A DNA stretch of 64,000 bases from Apoda limacodes (lineage: Eukaryota; Arthropoda; Insecta; Lepidoptera; Limacodidae): contig OX291557.1 in the NCBI GenBank assembly GCA_946406115.1, positions 15,098,501 through 15,162,500 on the forward strand. Reading direction: 5' to 3'. Below are positions 42,515-56,300 of the stretch, in pieces. A program made the position numbers and the translations under genes. How positions within the stretch are numbered: the first letter of the stretch is position 1; each line of letters begins with the position of its first letter. The notes beneath the pieces are model-generated. The model searched no databases. It worked only from the letters and a program-made list of their open reading frames with translations, and was not told the DNA's origin.

Positions 42515-43199
42515 GTTAAAGTCTTTGTATTCGATTTGACCTGTTGTTTTACCGTAAATATTTAAAAAGAAAAATTAGAAAATCGTCATTTTATTTTTTG
42601 TGTCTATGGTTGAACCATACATACGTACTACGTACATTAAATTAAAAGAAAGATAGATTGTGGATATTAAAAGAAATTAAGAAACTAACTACTAAACATG
42701 TTTTTTTTATTTTGAAGATTAAAAACCTACTTACCTACAAGATATGAAACATTTACTTAGACGTATTACGAATCTGGACTATTCCGAACACAAATGTCTT
42801 ACTGAGGTTACGTACAATTGTATCCAATAAAAACTTGTGAATCCATTTTGTACAAAACAATTTTGATTAAAAAGTTAGAGTGGGCGGAATGGAGAGAGTG
42901 GAGGAGAAGAAAAAATAATTTCAATCGAAATTAGAGAGCTAACCTTAACAACTTTTTTTTTAATTTTATAACAAGTTTTACATAAGACACCTTTTTATAA
43001 TTCGGCTACGGAACCCTTAAAATGATTTTAAAATGTAATTTAATAAATTTTGACGTCACATAATAAAATCCACATTTTCAACACAGCGACTTTCAAATGA
43101 CTGGCTTTTGGCTAGGTGTAATGTAATGGAATAGGTAGCATTCACCACCGAAGAGACTACGACTACGCCGCTGAAATTTGATAGCTTTTCACCTATGAT

Positions 43200-43620
43200 T
43201 GTGTAAAAATGAAGCGCTACTCAAGAGAACACCGCGATCATTACGAAACTCATTTCGAAAATAGGTAAAGTTACGCTGAGACCGCTCGCAAACATTGCTG
43301 CTGTTATTGTAAACCAGTCTCGACGAAAACCCAAAAACATCAATTCGGCATCACTGTCAACAAAATAAAATTTGACGTAGCGCTACGCAGCGAATTTTGA
43401 TAAAAGACCTTCACCTTCACCCGTACAAGATTAAGCTTACTCAGGAACTTAAACCAACAGACCACGCAACGCGCCGACAATATTTTGGAGCGAAGGGAAG
43501 TAAGGCATTCACTTTACTTCGAAAAAAGTCATGTTCACCGATGAAGCGCATTTCCATCTGTATGGCTACGTAAATGAACAAAATTGTCGAATTGGGGCTT
43601 ATCATGAAGTCCTCACGCGA
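43200..43620 (+). pseudogene. Tc1/mariner-like DDE transposase fragment
   Basis: The peptide pieces LHLHPYKIKLTQELKPTDHA and TDEAHFHLYGYVNEQNCRI match the region around the second catalytic Asp in insect Tc-like transposases. A frameshift near 43525 separates them. Upstream, weaker similarity (ANIAAVIVNQSRRKPKTSIR) is interrupted by a stop. The copy ends where a dispersed repeat begins. Confidence 0.75.
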
Positions 43621-43639
43621 TTCATGAGAAACAAATGCA

Positions 43640-43985
43640 TTTTTAGGGTTAGTCAACAAGGAACCCTTATAGTTTCGCCATGTCCGTCCATCCGTCCGTC
43701 TGTCGGCGGCTTAGTTCAAAAACTGCTAATACGAGAAAGCTGCAATTTGGCAGGGATATACACATTGATCAAGGTACCTCCCCTACACGTGAAGAGGGGA
43801 CGTAATTTTTTTTCTCGTCTACCCCATTGTGTGGTATCGTTGGATAGGAATTCCAAAAACATTGGTGGTATGCAAATATCATTTTTTGATTTAGGGCTCC
43901 GTTTGCCCGTTTTAAGTGTCTCCCCCCCTCTACCAGCAAAAGTGTAGTATTTGGAAATGTAAAAAAAAATTACGGTGGTAGTGCA
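43640..43985 (+). repeat. 'ccgtccgtctgtc ... gtctaccccat' dispersed repeat
   Basis: Contains 'gaacccttatagtttcgcca', repeated 'tccgtcc' words and 'gtctaccccattgtgtggta'. Related pieces occur at 7784-7815 and 61020-61100. The open frames over it are incidental. Confidence 0.5.
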
Positions 43986-44204
43986 TATAATCAATTTAAA
44001 AGGAAAACTGTCACGGGTAAGGACACTTTACAGGTAACGAGTAATAGTCGACCAAGTAATAAAATGTACTTACGTAGTGAAATTTTCGTACAAATTTCAT
44101 TAAAAGTTACTTAAATGAAGTGGTACATCTGTAAAACGCTTGAAATATTCACAGAATATTTAGTTATATGTTCACTTTAAAAATTAATTGAATTAAAATA
44201 AAAC

Positions 44205-44318
44205 AAACATTTAAGGGGGGCTCCCATACCACAAACGTGATTTTTTTGCCGTTTTTATTGACAATGGGACGGAACCCTTCGTGCGCGAGTCCGACTCGCA
44301 CTTGGCCGGTTTTTTTAT
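44205..44318 (-). repeat. 'ccggccaagtgcgagtcgga' dispersed repeat
   Basis: The best-preserved copy of this family here: read on the minus strand it starts 'aaccggccaagtgcgagtcg' and ends near 'gtatgggagccccccttaaa'. Confidence 0.75.
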
Positions 44319-44319
44319 A

Positions 44320-44785
44320 CCACTAAGGTGGCCTAATGTAAGCGGTCACCGTAGCCTATGAACGCTTGCAACACCAGGGATATCACTCGCTTCAAAAATC
44401 TAATAACTTCTTTTAGTCCCGATACTGTCCTTATAGAAAACCTTGGCAGGGAGCTCATTCCACAACCCAAGCTTTCTCTGAAACCGCACTGTACGCGACC
44501 ATATCGGTTCTAAAGTGCGAGAATGAATTGATGCCGATGACGAGCGGTGCGATGATAAAGAGTAGCCGTGGGCATCATTTCAAACAATTCCTCAGAACAC
44601 ATCCCATTTTAGAAGCGGTAGAACACACACAGGGAGACAAATAGTGTGGAGTGTAATAAGCGTCTCCAGTACTGTCATTTGCATAGGAATGTATGTTGTT
44701 GATGTCCAACATGTCATTGATATGCAGTATAAGCGTAGGAGACAGCACAGAGCCTTGCAGGACACCAGCATTATTAATTATTATC
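44320..44785 (-). repeat. Non-LTR retrotransposon 3' fragment with internal deletions
   Basis: On the minus strand it runs from just after QGSV ('ctgcaaggctctgtgctgtc') through 'gttggacatcaacaacatac' to the 3' tail at 44330, but misses most of the RT C-terminal region present in 22027-23089. Confidence 0.85.
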
Positions 44786-45019
44786 GGCTAAACTGACAAG
44801 CTTTTTTCATACTGTGACCAAACGGCTCAATACCAGTACGTTTCCATCGCCGCCTGATTATGTATTTTGTAGCAACCAATACCTACGCGCGCAGCAATGG
44901 TAACGCCCAGTGACGCTTAAAACCGTTTTTAATTCCCAGTGGAGTTACAAAATCACTCGGCAGTTCCGACTGGTTGTCGTCACACCAATTTCTCACACCG
45001 CTCCTGTGACTATAAGGAT

Positions 45020-45365
45020 TTTTGAAATGGAAACTTCTTTAGCGACGTTGTGCACTTTTCTTGTGATAGGTAAAATTGTTAAACTCGCTTCAGGATCACG
45101 TAACCTTTATTTACATTAGGTTAGGTTTATTTTTAGTTTATGGCGATTATGAATAGTACGAGGAGGTTGGATATGGGATTTTATCGAAAATTCGTAAGAC
45201 GGAACTCGCGTAGGATACGTGACCTTTATTTACATAACGTTAGGTTTATTTTTAGTTTATAGCGATTATGAGTAGTACAAGGAGGTTGGATATGGTATTT
45301 TGATTCTATGACAGATTGAGATGTCAAATATCATACGTCAAAAATGTAAATAAACATACATTATT
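45020..45365 (+). repeat. 119-bp tandem repeat, two units, shared with 59365-59640
   Basis: 'acctttatttacat' starts at 45103 and 45222; each unit carries 'gttaggtttatttttagttt' and 'aggaggttggatatgg'. The upstream 'aacttctttagcgacgttgt' and downstream 'attgagatgtcaaatat' also occur at the second locus, in the same orientation. Confidence 0.85.
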
Positions 45366-46281
45366 AGCGCCCCTTGCGATAGAAGAGTTACTAACTGGCA
45401 ACAACTTACAATAGGAACACTGTTAACTAGGATGAGTACGAGCGCAGTTTTCCAGCGATGCGTCGGATAAAAAATTGGCTCAGAGCATCAATGGATCATA
45501 TAAGATCAATAAGCATAGATAACTATTAAGAATTGCTCTTGATTAAAATAAATATGTGATTAGAGAAGTTTATTTTTTTAATAAATCTCATTTTAATAGC
45601 CGTGAGGAGTATGCGGTCAAACCTACAAGAACTTTCCAAGAAACATAAGGATTTTATCAGGGAATCTACAGGCATTCATATTGTTTTTTCGAGAATATAT
45701 ATCGTTTTTGTTGACTGATCAATGCTACTAGTGGGCATTTTTTTATTCTAACAATAAAATTATCAGAACCAGAAAACATCAGAAATAACTCCTGAATGTA
45801 AATAGATAGTAAAAAACAAATAACCGGACTGAAAAAATATTAAGAACTAACCAGAAATTAAACATACCAAATATTTCAGTATAAACAGGTTTAACTGATT
45901 AGTGTGAGCAATCTGTTCACTATTTGAACTTGCATTGAAATAAGTCCCGCCTGCTTATAATTATTTGGTTTGTTTAAATTTCTGTTTAGTGCTTAATTCT
46001 TTTGCATTCGGGTTATTGTATTTTTTTATTCACAACTTTTTAGTATTATATTCATTTTTTTTTTACCTGTACTTGACTATTTAATAATAGGTTTCATATT
46101 TTTAAAGCCTTTTATTTTAATACCTAACTCGAGGATCTTGAAAATAAAAAAAATTGCATCATACAATCATATAAATCGCAACATAAACTCCGCCAATTTG
46201 ATTTATTACGAATTTTATGTTTACAAGGCAGCACATCCACATACACACCAGTACATAACTGTAGCTGCAACTTTAAGCTAT

Positions 46282-46383
46282 AGATAATTTTCGACAAGGG
46301 ACTAAATATTTCACGGCCCGCCAATAGCTTCCGCGTAGTATTGTTGGACCGAGAAATATTTAGTCCCTTTTCCACAATTATCT
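46282..46383. mobile_element. Hairpin MITE, ~33-bp arms
   Basis: Arms at 46282-46314 and 46349-46383 share 'aagggactaaatatttc' and outer 'agataatt' in inverted order. It lies 0.6 kb upstream of POLD2. Confidence 0.75.
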
Positions 46384-46998
46384 TTGTGCTGTCTCTTACT
46401 GTTTTGTTAAAAAAAATTATTTGCTATCCTGTTGCCTTTTGCCAAATTTGCTTAATTTGCGACAAAATGGCAAACTAAAAAAAACAAGCTTTATACAGTA
46501 CACGAAACTGACTAGACATCGGATTATGTGCACTAACTGAATGCCAAATATGCAATAAAAACTCTTTACAAAGGCCGAAATATGCACAATGTAAAACATT
46601 ATTTTTATTTCTACATATTTCAATTGAAGACGGTATAAAAAGATCATATGCATAATTTTTTTAAATAATGAATAGTTTTCATGACAAAATACAATTACTT
46701 AAGTATTTTTCCATGTTTTCGAAAGTCATTGGACGGAGATTTCTGGGTTTAGGCAGGGTCTGGCATGGATCGCAAATAGATAGACAGCACGAAAGTAAAT
46801 GCAATCGCAAAAACTAAAATATCGTAAGCTGATGGTTGATGGTCAGAGTTTTTTTAATTATAAAAATAAAACAAAAGTGGCGCGAATCGAATGGTCAGTT
46901 TTTTTTTTAATTTTGTAATGTGTTGCAATGCTTGTGTGACTGTTTAGTGTTTATCTGATGAATACATATTATAAAAGATTGACTGACTAATTTGTAAG

Positions 46999-47357
46999 AT
47001 GTTATTCAAAGGAGACTGTAATTCCTCTGCCACAACCACAAATTTTCAACCCCTTGATTTGGAAAGGTGCTGTTTGGAGTATGCTGATAAATCAAAACGA
47101 TTTTATCAAGTGGCCCGTGATTTTTCTAAACAGTACGCACATATATATTCTGCACGATTAAATACCTTTAGAAATATATTGGATACCGTCATCTACAAGA
47201 AATGGCCTAAAAGCTACAAGGTTTTAAAATTATGTGATCTACGCGAAAAGGGATCAACTTGTATCATTGTAGGAACACTTTTTAAACTTCAGGAACTAAA
47301 GCCCAGTATTTTGAGGGAATTGTCAGATCAACTAGAAATTATTCCTCAAGCTCTGAG
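46999..47357 (+). CDS. POLD2: POLD2 exon 1
   Basis: Residues 1-119. It contains the [20 protein letters not shown] helix and [14 protein letters not shown], typical of the family's N-terminus, and [20 protein letters not shown]. Donor GAG|GTAAGT, phase 2. Confidence 0.95.
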
Positions 47358-50300
47358 GTAAGTGTATATTGACTTGAATTTTATTGAACTGTTAATTGAG
47401 GTGAATGTACACAAGGAGGCACAAAAAAAGTATTTACTTCTTGCACTTACTTTAATTACTCTGACTGAATTTCATATCTCTGACACAGTTTGTCTATGAA
47501 TAGCTTAAATCATTGATGTTTACCATTTGCATGCTGACACAAGCACTGGAGTTCTAAAGTTGTTGCTTACTTATAACTTGACATGGACAGTGCTGAACAT
47601 AGGTGACTCCTCTCCACTAAATTAACATTAAGGCTCACACTACATGCATATCCATCTCTCCATCCTAAAAAAAATTAGCCTGCATCAAATTTCGATGTAA
47701 TATCAACTACATGCAGCTGGTTTGGATGTAGGCATCCAGGCGTCCGGAGGAATAAGAGCATGCTCTAATTGCATCCAGGTAAAATTCAAAATCGGCTGAT
47801 TCCGGATGAATGTAGTTAGCCTAATATAATTTATTTGTGTTTAATGTATGGTTGGTTTAACAGCAGTAGTTCATCTTCACTATGTGAGCAAAGCTAGATG
47901 GTAAACTTGTGTCTCAAATCGAGACAACACTGTCTAAGGACTCTGACTGGGGACAGGTAAACTTGGTCCGATTCAACCCACAAAGACACAAGATCATTGG
48001 GATCCTTGGTGTAGACATCTCCAGCGATGTTCAGTTCCGAGATCATTTGCAAGACAAGATTAGCGTTAAAAAAACTAGGTGTAATCAACAGAGCGAGGCA
48101 GTACTTCACTGGCAGTGCTAGTTTGCCACCTTAGTAGTATAAAAAAAAATCTTATAGTAGATCCTTCTTTGGTCCTGGTAAATTTTTAGGGACATGCCAT
48201 CCTATTAAGATTTCCTCTGCTTAGCCTGTTGCAAATGTAATGTCAACAATGGCTTGGTACCTTGAGGTCACAAACGGTGGTTTGAATCCTGCTGTCAAAT
48301 CAAAAAATCAAAATCAAAATTCTTTTTATTCCAATGGGTTACTTAGAACACTTTTGAATCATCAAGTCACAAAATCACAAACAAAACATAATATTATAGT
48401 GTATCAACTAATAAATACATGATTTGTCTTGAAACACATAATAAACAAGATTTACAATGTAAAATGTTTAAATAAAAAAAAAATCAATATTCAAAAAAAA
48501 AATCAATATTTAGGTAATATTTCAATTGCCTATTGTGTTTCAGATTGCATAGGGGGGGCACCATGTGATACGTTAAAAGTCTTCAATTATTCTGTGACAG
48601 GATTTAAAGTAACTCCCGAGAAAAATATATTCATATAAGATATAATATTACACAGCAGACGTACATATACATATATATTAAGAATACAAAGAATTTTGCA
48701 AGAGCGGACCCGCCTCCACAGGCGGCACCCGTTCACAAGTATGACACATGAACCAGCCATCGCATCGCTCAACCATATTTTAGGGAATGTAACGACCCGA
48801 CGCACATGCCACCACCGCAGAAACACTTTAAGAGCGCATGACACACTCAAGCAACTCCAATAAAACTTTGATTGTACTATATTCATATAATATATAATTT
48901 TACACAGCAGACATACATATACATACATACATATTTACATTTTACAAACATATAAATAAATAGGTATTCATATACATATTAAAGATAATATAAAATACAC
49001 ATATATGCACATATTCATACAGACATATATTAATATATGTATATAAATATACAAATACATATAAAAGATATTAAAAAAAACTATATGTAAATTAACTTAT
49101 AGGTCCTATCTGATTCAATCCTCGTTCGGCCGCCCGACAGCGGCAGGGCTCCGAACACGAGCGGGTGCTACACACAAACACGCACATATACATATATGCA
49201 CATACTCATTCAAACAGACATTGCACACCCTAAAGTGGCCCAGCCCCTACACAACAGCCCGGCAACAAATGCACATCATTTAAACTACCATCACTTCGGA
49301 AACTAGCCTAAGGGGAGAAGAAGTGACAAGAAACTCCTGGATGTACACCTGTTACCAATCAGTCATGCAGGAACCAAGCCATAAAGTACACAATATCTAT
49401 CCAAATATGCATATACACACATACACCCCCACACATCCAAAACCCCACCGAAACCAGGCAACCAAAAGCGAATTGCACATGATGCATCCCCTGGTAGCTC
49501 GCCACCAACCACTATAAGCTAAAAAAAAATAGAGACATAACATTTAAATTACTTAGCTTGGTCTTTAGAGTGCTAACATTAATTTTGTGTAATACTAGGC
49601 CATACAATTTTGTCATTCAAATATTCATCTACATTATAGTATGCTTTATTACATAGCAGATGTTTAATATAAAATTTAAACTGTTTGTCACCTAAGTTAA
49701 GAATTTCTTCATTTAACTTATTATAAAATTTTATATTTTATAATTTTATATTGTCATATAACAACAGCCAGTACCGATTTTATTGTGATTTACAATGAGT
49801 GGAGGAGCTCAGAAAAATGTGACAATAGGCTGTCACTCATTCTGGTACTGACTATGCCACTATGTACGTAACTTTGAATATCTTTTAAAGAATCTCAAGA
49901 ATATGTATACATTTGTTAAAAGCTTATTAAATACACATAATATTATGTGGTAAGATTTCTATCTGTGAAGAACTACTGTTTTACATTACTTATTGCAGAA
50001 CTCATTTTGTTCATGATTCTGATAGTTTGGTATTAGAAGATGAACTTCAAAGGATCAAGCTTGTTGGAGATGTGATTGATGTACACCAAGTTGTAACTGG
50101 TGTTGTGTGTGCTATTTTAGGTATGTTTTATTGGTATTTTTATTTTATATGGTTCAGGTAAATCTGACACAAATTATTCCAAATAAACTTCAATATATGC
50201 AATATCTATAAATATAAACAGTGCACTTCTCAACATAGATTAACTTAGCTGTTTATAAAAGATGTAAAAAGCACAGTCTCTTTTAAAATGCCAGTGAACT

Positions 50301-53300
50301 AATAAATATGTGTTTTTGGTGTTTTGATCAAATTATTTGAATTAATGACTTCAATAAATCCCCTGGTTATTTATTAATATGTCAGCATTTAGAAAATACA
50401 TGGTTTTGCACCTACAATAAATAGTAATTTATGGTATTGATCCATTTTGAAGATGTTGTTTAAATAGATATTTAATGTAGGTAACTAAGTTTGGAGGGGT
50501 AAAAAATTGAATTAGATTCACTTTAAACCAAAAATTGACACTTGAATATTTAAGTATTATAATTTTTATCTGGAAACACAGTAATTGTAGATTAAACTAA
50601 AAAACAGTTTTGACTTTGGATTCCTGTCCCTAAGTAAAGTATTTTAAGTGGATGTTGATTTTCAAATATACATTTTGTTACAGGATCAGAAGATGAAGAT
50701 GGATTATTTACTGTAAAAGATGTATGCTATGCTGGCTGTAACATCCAGAAACCATTGCCGCAACTTGATAGTGATAGGTATGAGTATATGAAGTAATTTA
50801 AATGTATAATTTTCAATGGTATAGACATCACCTGAGCCGCCTTGCATTAGATCTAGATGAGTCAAAAGTCAAAGGCCTTATTATATGAACCTTTTTGTAC
50901 TTATTGGCACATTCCTAATATATCCATAGAATTAATATGAATAAATTTTTGTTATTTAGGGTTGCAAAATATTTACTAGATTCTGCCTATAAGTTTACAT
51001 TGGGCTTATTTGGCTGGTTTGATAGGGCAAAGATTAGGTGTGACTTAAAGGAACAAGCACCATCCCCCTTTTTACTGACTGAAGAATGATTCTGGTTTAA
51101 AAATGTTAGAAAGTACTAGTTCATGAGATTTTCTATGCCTGCCCGTCCCATGCTATCAATTTAGCTATTTTAATGTATTTGGCCTTAAAAACAGCAGTGT
51201 TTTTAAGGCCGTCATACAATCTGGGAAATTGTCTACCTCCATTTTGTTTTTCCATTTCTAGGGTTCCAGTCTGTAACATCTTTTGCCCGTATGTTTAATT
51301 TTGACGTGACAACGTCTTATAAATTGGTTTGCCGGGTGACACTTCAAGAAACTGCGTTACGCTCCGCTCACGTTATGCGCTCACAATGAGAGCGAGTGAG
51401 AGGCACGCGCCCGCCTAAGAGCGAGAGAGACAGACATAAAATCATTGTCACGTAAAACTTTCGCCCGTATACCGACTTTACAGGCAACCAGTTTTTCTCT
51501 GTGCATATATCCAACCCATCTCCAATTCAGTTTTTTTATAGTTTTTTTCATAACATTCGAATTTTGTTATGTTTAGTATGCTCCTTTCCATATTGTGCTG
51601 ATATACTTTAAGCTTTTTGATATCTTACATTGTTCATTCCCATGTATGGCTACCGTAGTTTGAACATGGTAGGACACATGGATTAAGAAATTTATTTTAC
51701 AATGTTAGTTGGACATCATCATTCTTAATAATTTCTTAAATGCCTAGTAGCTTTTCCAAGAGCAACTTTCTTTTCTTCTTCTTTCAATCTCTTTGGTTCT
51801 CTGATTCTGATTAGAGATTATTTAGTTAAGATTATGTCTTTAAATTTGCTTACATACTCTAAGATGTTAGATTTCATCCATGAGTCTTTGATTTCTATTG
51901 AATCACAGCCATTGTGTAAGGATTTTGTCAAATAATTTGGATAATGGGGACAGATCGGTATTTTATATAACAAACTGGTTAGAAATCGTTGACGCAGTGC
52001 CACTTAGTTATTTTTGGTTTCAAATGATCTTGTTTTATTTGGGATAGTAAGTCTGTCTACATCATTAAATATTTGGGATTTGTTTGCCCTCATAAGTCCA
52101 TCTCATTCTTTATTAGAGATAATCCAGGTTGATGTTCTGTTTTTGTGTTTTTATAATACCTATGTCATTACCATCAATATGTCTTGTAAAGCAAAATCTA
52201 TTGATCACCGAGCATTATTGTTTTTTTTGCCAGTATTGTAGTTTCCAATCAATGGCACTGTTGAGTTTTTATCTTTACTGATTTAGCCATTGAAGTCACC
52301 AATTACTATAACGTTATTGTGTGGCTTTCAATCAATAACATTTATTCAATTTAGGCTACAATAATTGAGCACTTATGAATGTTACTACGCTATCGGTTTG
52401 TAAGTCTGTAGGGCGGGAGACCTTGTACTGGAAGAACTGGCAAGAAACTCAGCAAGGGCAATTAAAATATTTGAAAATGCCCTCCCTATCATAGAAGGAC
52501 ACTTTCCATTACAAACATAAAAAACATGAAATATAAAGCACAAGCACAACATAAAAAAAGTATCTAATTGCAAAAAATAAAAAAAAATGACAGTTTATGT
52601 ATTTATCACTTAGAAATAATCAATGTCTTACAGTATTGATAAACAAAACAAAGAATAAGACTAAATACTAAGAATACAAAGAAGTTTGTAAGAGCAGACC
52701 AGCCTCCACAGGCGGCATCCGATCACGAGTATGACACATGAATCAGCTATGGCTTCGCTTAGCCATGTTTTAGGGAACGTAACGACCCGTTTATTAACAC
52801 TGTTCCCAGTAGTATGTAAAAGGAATCTATTCCTTCCTGTTTTGGTGCATTAGTAAGTGCATACACTTGTACTATTATTGATGCCATGGTTCCTGCAGTT
52901 TGATTTTAAGTTTTGCAATTTTTTCTAATATGCCTGTAAATCTCTCTATGTCACCCATGCTCTATAAAAAGAGTTTATAGAACAAAGTTTGACACTGATA
53001 TTGTGCGATCTAAGATAAGAAGTTTACTTACAATCATTATCTGACAAAGAAGTTAACTGAGAAAAATAAAAAGAGTTCAATGTTTAAAAATAATACACTA
53101 ATTTTATCTTAGTTTTGCATGTGTTCTAATAAATTCTTTTATGTTGTCTTTTTAGATATGTAGTACTTATATCCGGACTGAATATGGCCTCAACAACTGC
53201 AGAGCACTTGTTTTCTTTACAATTATTTTTGGAATGGATATCTGGTATGGCGGGTACCGCAGTATATCAAGAAGAGATTACAAAGATTGTCAGAGTTATT

Positions 53301-56300
53301 GTTGCAGGTGCTACTTTAATTAATTTTTTTTTTTGGAATTAACTTCCTTATGGCATGTTATAGTTTGATTTGAGAATGTAGGCTAGACCGAAAAAAATAC
53401 GTTTGTTATCCGTGGTACCACCAGTCGTACCACTCCTGACCCTGGTACCACTGATCTTGTGTTGCATGTAAGCGATAAATAAAGGTGTTTTCTTTCTATT
53501 TTTAACCGACTTCAAAAAAAGGAGGTTCTCAGTTTGACCTGTATGTATGTATGTCCGCGATTATCAAATCCGCATCAAAATCGGTTCAGCCAAACGCGAG
53601 ATAATCTCTGACAAATATCGATACATACATACACACATAGGTATGTAGGCAAGGGTGAAAATTTTTAACAATTCGAAATTTAATCTAATCTAAAATAAGA
53701 AATAACTTTTAATCTAAAATAAATTATAAAAATATGCCACATTAAATACACGTTGTTCGTTTAATATTTTAAACTAAAGAGAAATCCTGACCTTGGGCCT
53801 GAATATATCTATGACTTTTGACATTTTTGATGCTTGCAGAAATAATATCAAAAATGCAAGTATGTATGTCTGTCTGTCTGTTAACTTTTCACGGCTAACC
53901 AATCTGCATTACTCATCTAGATAACATTAAAATGAAACCTAGGGGAGGTTAATACTCATAAGCTACTGAAAAACTTCAGGCTTTTGTGGAATTAGCACAC
54001 AGAGGGTTAAAAGAATTGGGCTTCACCTTTTATTAACTATAAAAGTTAAACAACAAAAAATTATGATGACTAAACTACATATATATTACATATATGTATG
54101 TATCATCATCATCATATCATCTTCACGGTCTTGTTCCCCAGTAGGGGGGTAACCAGTGGCTCTACACATCATTATGTGGAATTAGACAGTGTAAAATTGT
54201 CTCATTATTTTGCCTTGAAAATTGACGACTCTTAATGTAACTGCGCCTGCTACTGTTGTAAGTTTTAACATCGCTAAAAGGTGGTGATTTATCCACTATT
54301 TTGACTGACGTTTACATTAGCTGTCGACGCGCCTGTCGAAAGGACGGACCCAAGAGCGACAACCCAAGCCGAGGCTCCCCGCGGGAAGGCCTTGTGCGTT
54401 GGGCGCTACATGGGCTGAGACTCCTTAGAGGCTCGCCCCAAAATTCTGGTGGAGCAGTAATGGCTGCTTCAGCCACACTGTACTAGTCATACAGAAAAAA
54501 AGCTGTCGTTAATATCGGCCAATCAGGCTAATATTTTCGTATCCAATATGTCTCAGTAATGACCGCTGAATGTAAGTTCTCTTTGGCTCGATATAGCTGG
54601 AGACTGGAAACCTTAAGTAAGTCTTAATTATATTCGAGGGTGACATCTTCTGTGTCTTCATCTTTTTTTGCCAGTTTATGGGAATATGATATGGCCCATG
54701 AGCATTATTTGATAACAATCTAATTACATTACAGGAGGAGTATTTTCAAGTCACTCAAATGAAATTGCGTTGAACGAATCTAACCTGATTTCCGCAGCAG
54801 AATCCGTAGATTCATTATGCGGGGCTCTCAGCGCTGTTGCGCCTTTAGACCTAATGCCAGGTTGTAATGATCCAAGCGGCATCATGTTGCCGCAAAAACC
54901 ATTTCATTACTGTAAGTACATATTTTTGTATCTTTCATATTTTTTAGTGGAGTAATAATATGGGTTTTGATGCAGTGTCTGTAAGTGCTGGTTGTGCGAG
55001 TTAGTGTCGCTACCTTGTCGTATCATCGATATGTCGTATACGTTACAGTACTTGCTACTTTCTTACTACTACTTTTATTGGTGTAGTAAGTACTTTTATA
55101 AAATTTTCGATAGAAAAGTTCTCGTACGCGCCGGATGGGCATACATTTTGTCACGAGAAAGTTTCTTACAGTGTCCGGGGTCCAGTACAAAATGTATGCA
55201 CGAAGTGTGCGTCCGCCGCGCGCGAGAATTTTTCTATCGGAAATTACGTGTAATGTGCACTCGGCCTAAACATGTACATGGACGCTGTCGTAGTGTGCGT
55301 GCCTTGAGGGTTTTTATGCGCAAACACATTATTGCGTATACAGATAGACTACTAAAACAGTGATTGTTGCTTTTGCATAGCTCCTATCTTTTTTTGATTC
55401 TTATCTCTGATTACATTTCAGGTCTATTTCCAAAAGCAATTGAATATAAATCATTCAACAGGGTTTCCAATCCATATGAATCTAATATTGGAGGTATGTT
55501 TATTTTTGTGTATTTGACTACTTTAACCCTTATGGTGCCTGGTGGGTCTGTCGGACCCGTAAGGTTTTTTTGTGTTATTTAATAGTCAAAACGCTAAATA
55601 ACAAGTTTATATTTATTTTGAATCTTGTTTTTAAATGATGTAATTTAAAAATAAAACTTTACTGTTGTTGCAAAGTTTTATTAAATAAATGAAAAACCTC
55701 TAATTTTTGGACTAACAATTATAATTAAATCAACAATATTAAACTTTTTTTTTAAATAGATCAAAAATCAGACTTCTGTTATCTTCGGATATAAAAATAA
55801 AGAATATTGCTTACAACTACTCAGTATTTATGCGACAATTTTTGCAAATAAAATTCGCGTGTTCCAAGCAAATGTGACTCTATCTATTTCTAAAGCTTGG
55901 CTTATTTTAGTGTTAGTTAATGGTCTGGCCATTTTAACTGCAACAATATTATTCACATCAATAATTTACCACAAAAAATATATATATAATAAGAAACAAA
56001 AATAATTACTGACCCATTAAAAGTTTCGCCGCGTGCCTGGTTAGGTCCGTCAGACCCGAGTGCACTTAAAATGCATGTTACTTGGACGCGTTCATGTTGC
56101 AGATAGCGGGAGGGGCGACGAAATGGCGGATAGTTTATATCGCGAGGCTTCGGTAAAATATTGTCGATCTCATTAAATGACGGGTCTGTGAGACCCACCA
56201 GGTAACCCAAGGGTTAAACAAATAAACCAATTGCGTAGTTGACAAAGTTTGAGTATGTACTAAAAGAACATGCGTAAACATTCATTTCATTCATACAGTT

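Larger units (their letters stand above)
41371..46998. other. GPR155-POLD2 intergenic region (5.6 kb)
   Basis: No host gene recognised. Contents: two related MITEs, a Tc1/mariner-like fragment, dispersed repeats, a reversed LINE tail, a 119-bp tandem repeat and a hairpin MITE. The POLD2 promoter should lie shortly before 46999; that stretch is AT-rich and I could not name an element. Confidence 0.6.

Noticed and set aside
54992..55363. 123-codon plus-strand frame in POLD2 intron 5
   Set aside because: It spans an inverted-repeat element and resembles no known protein.
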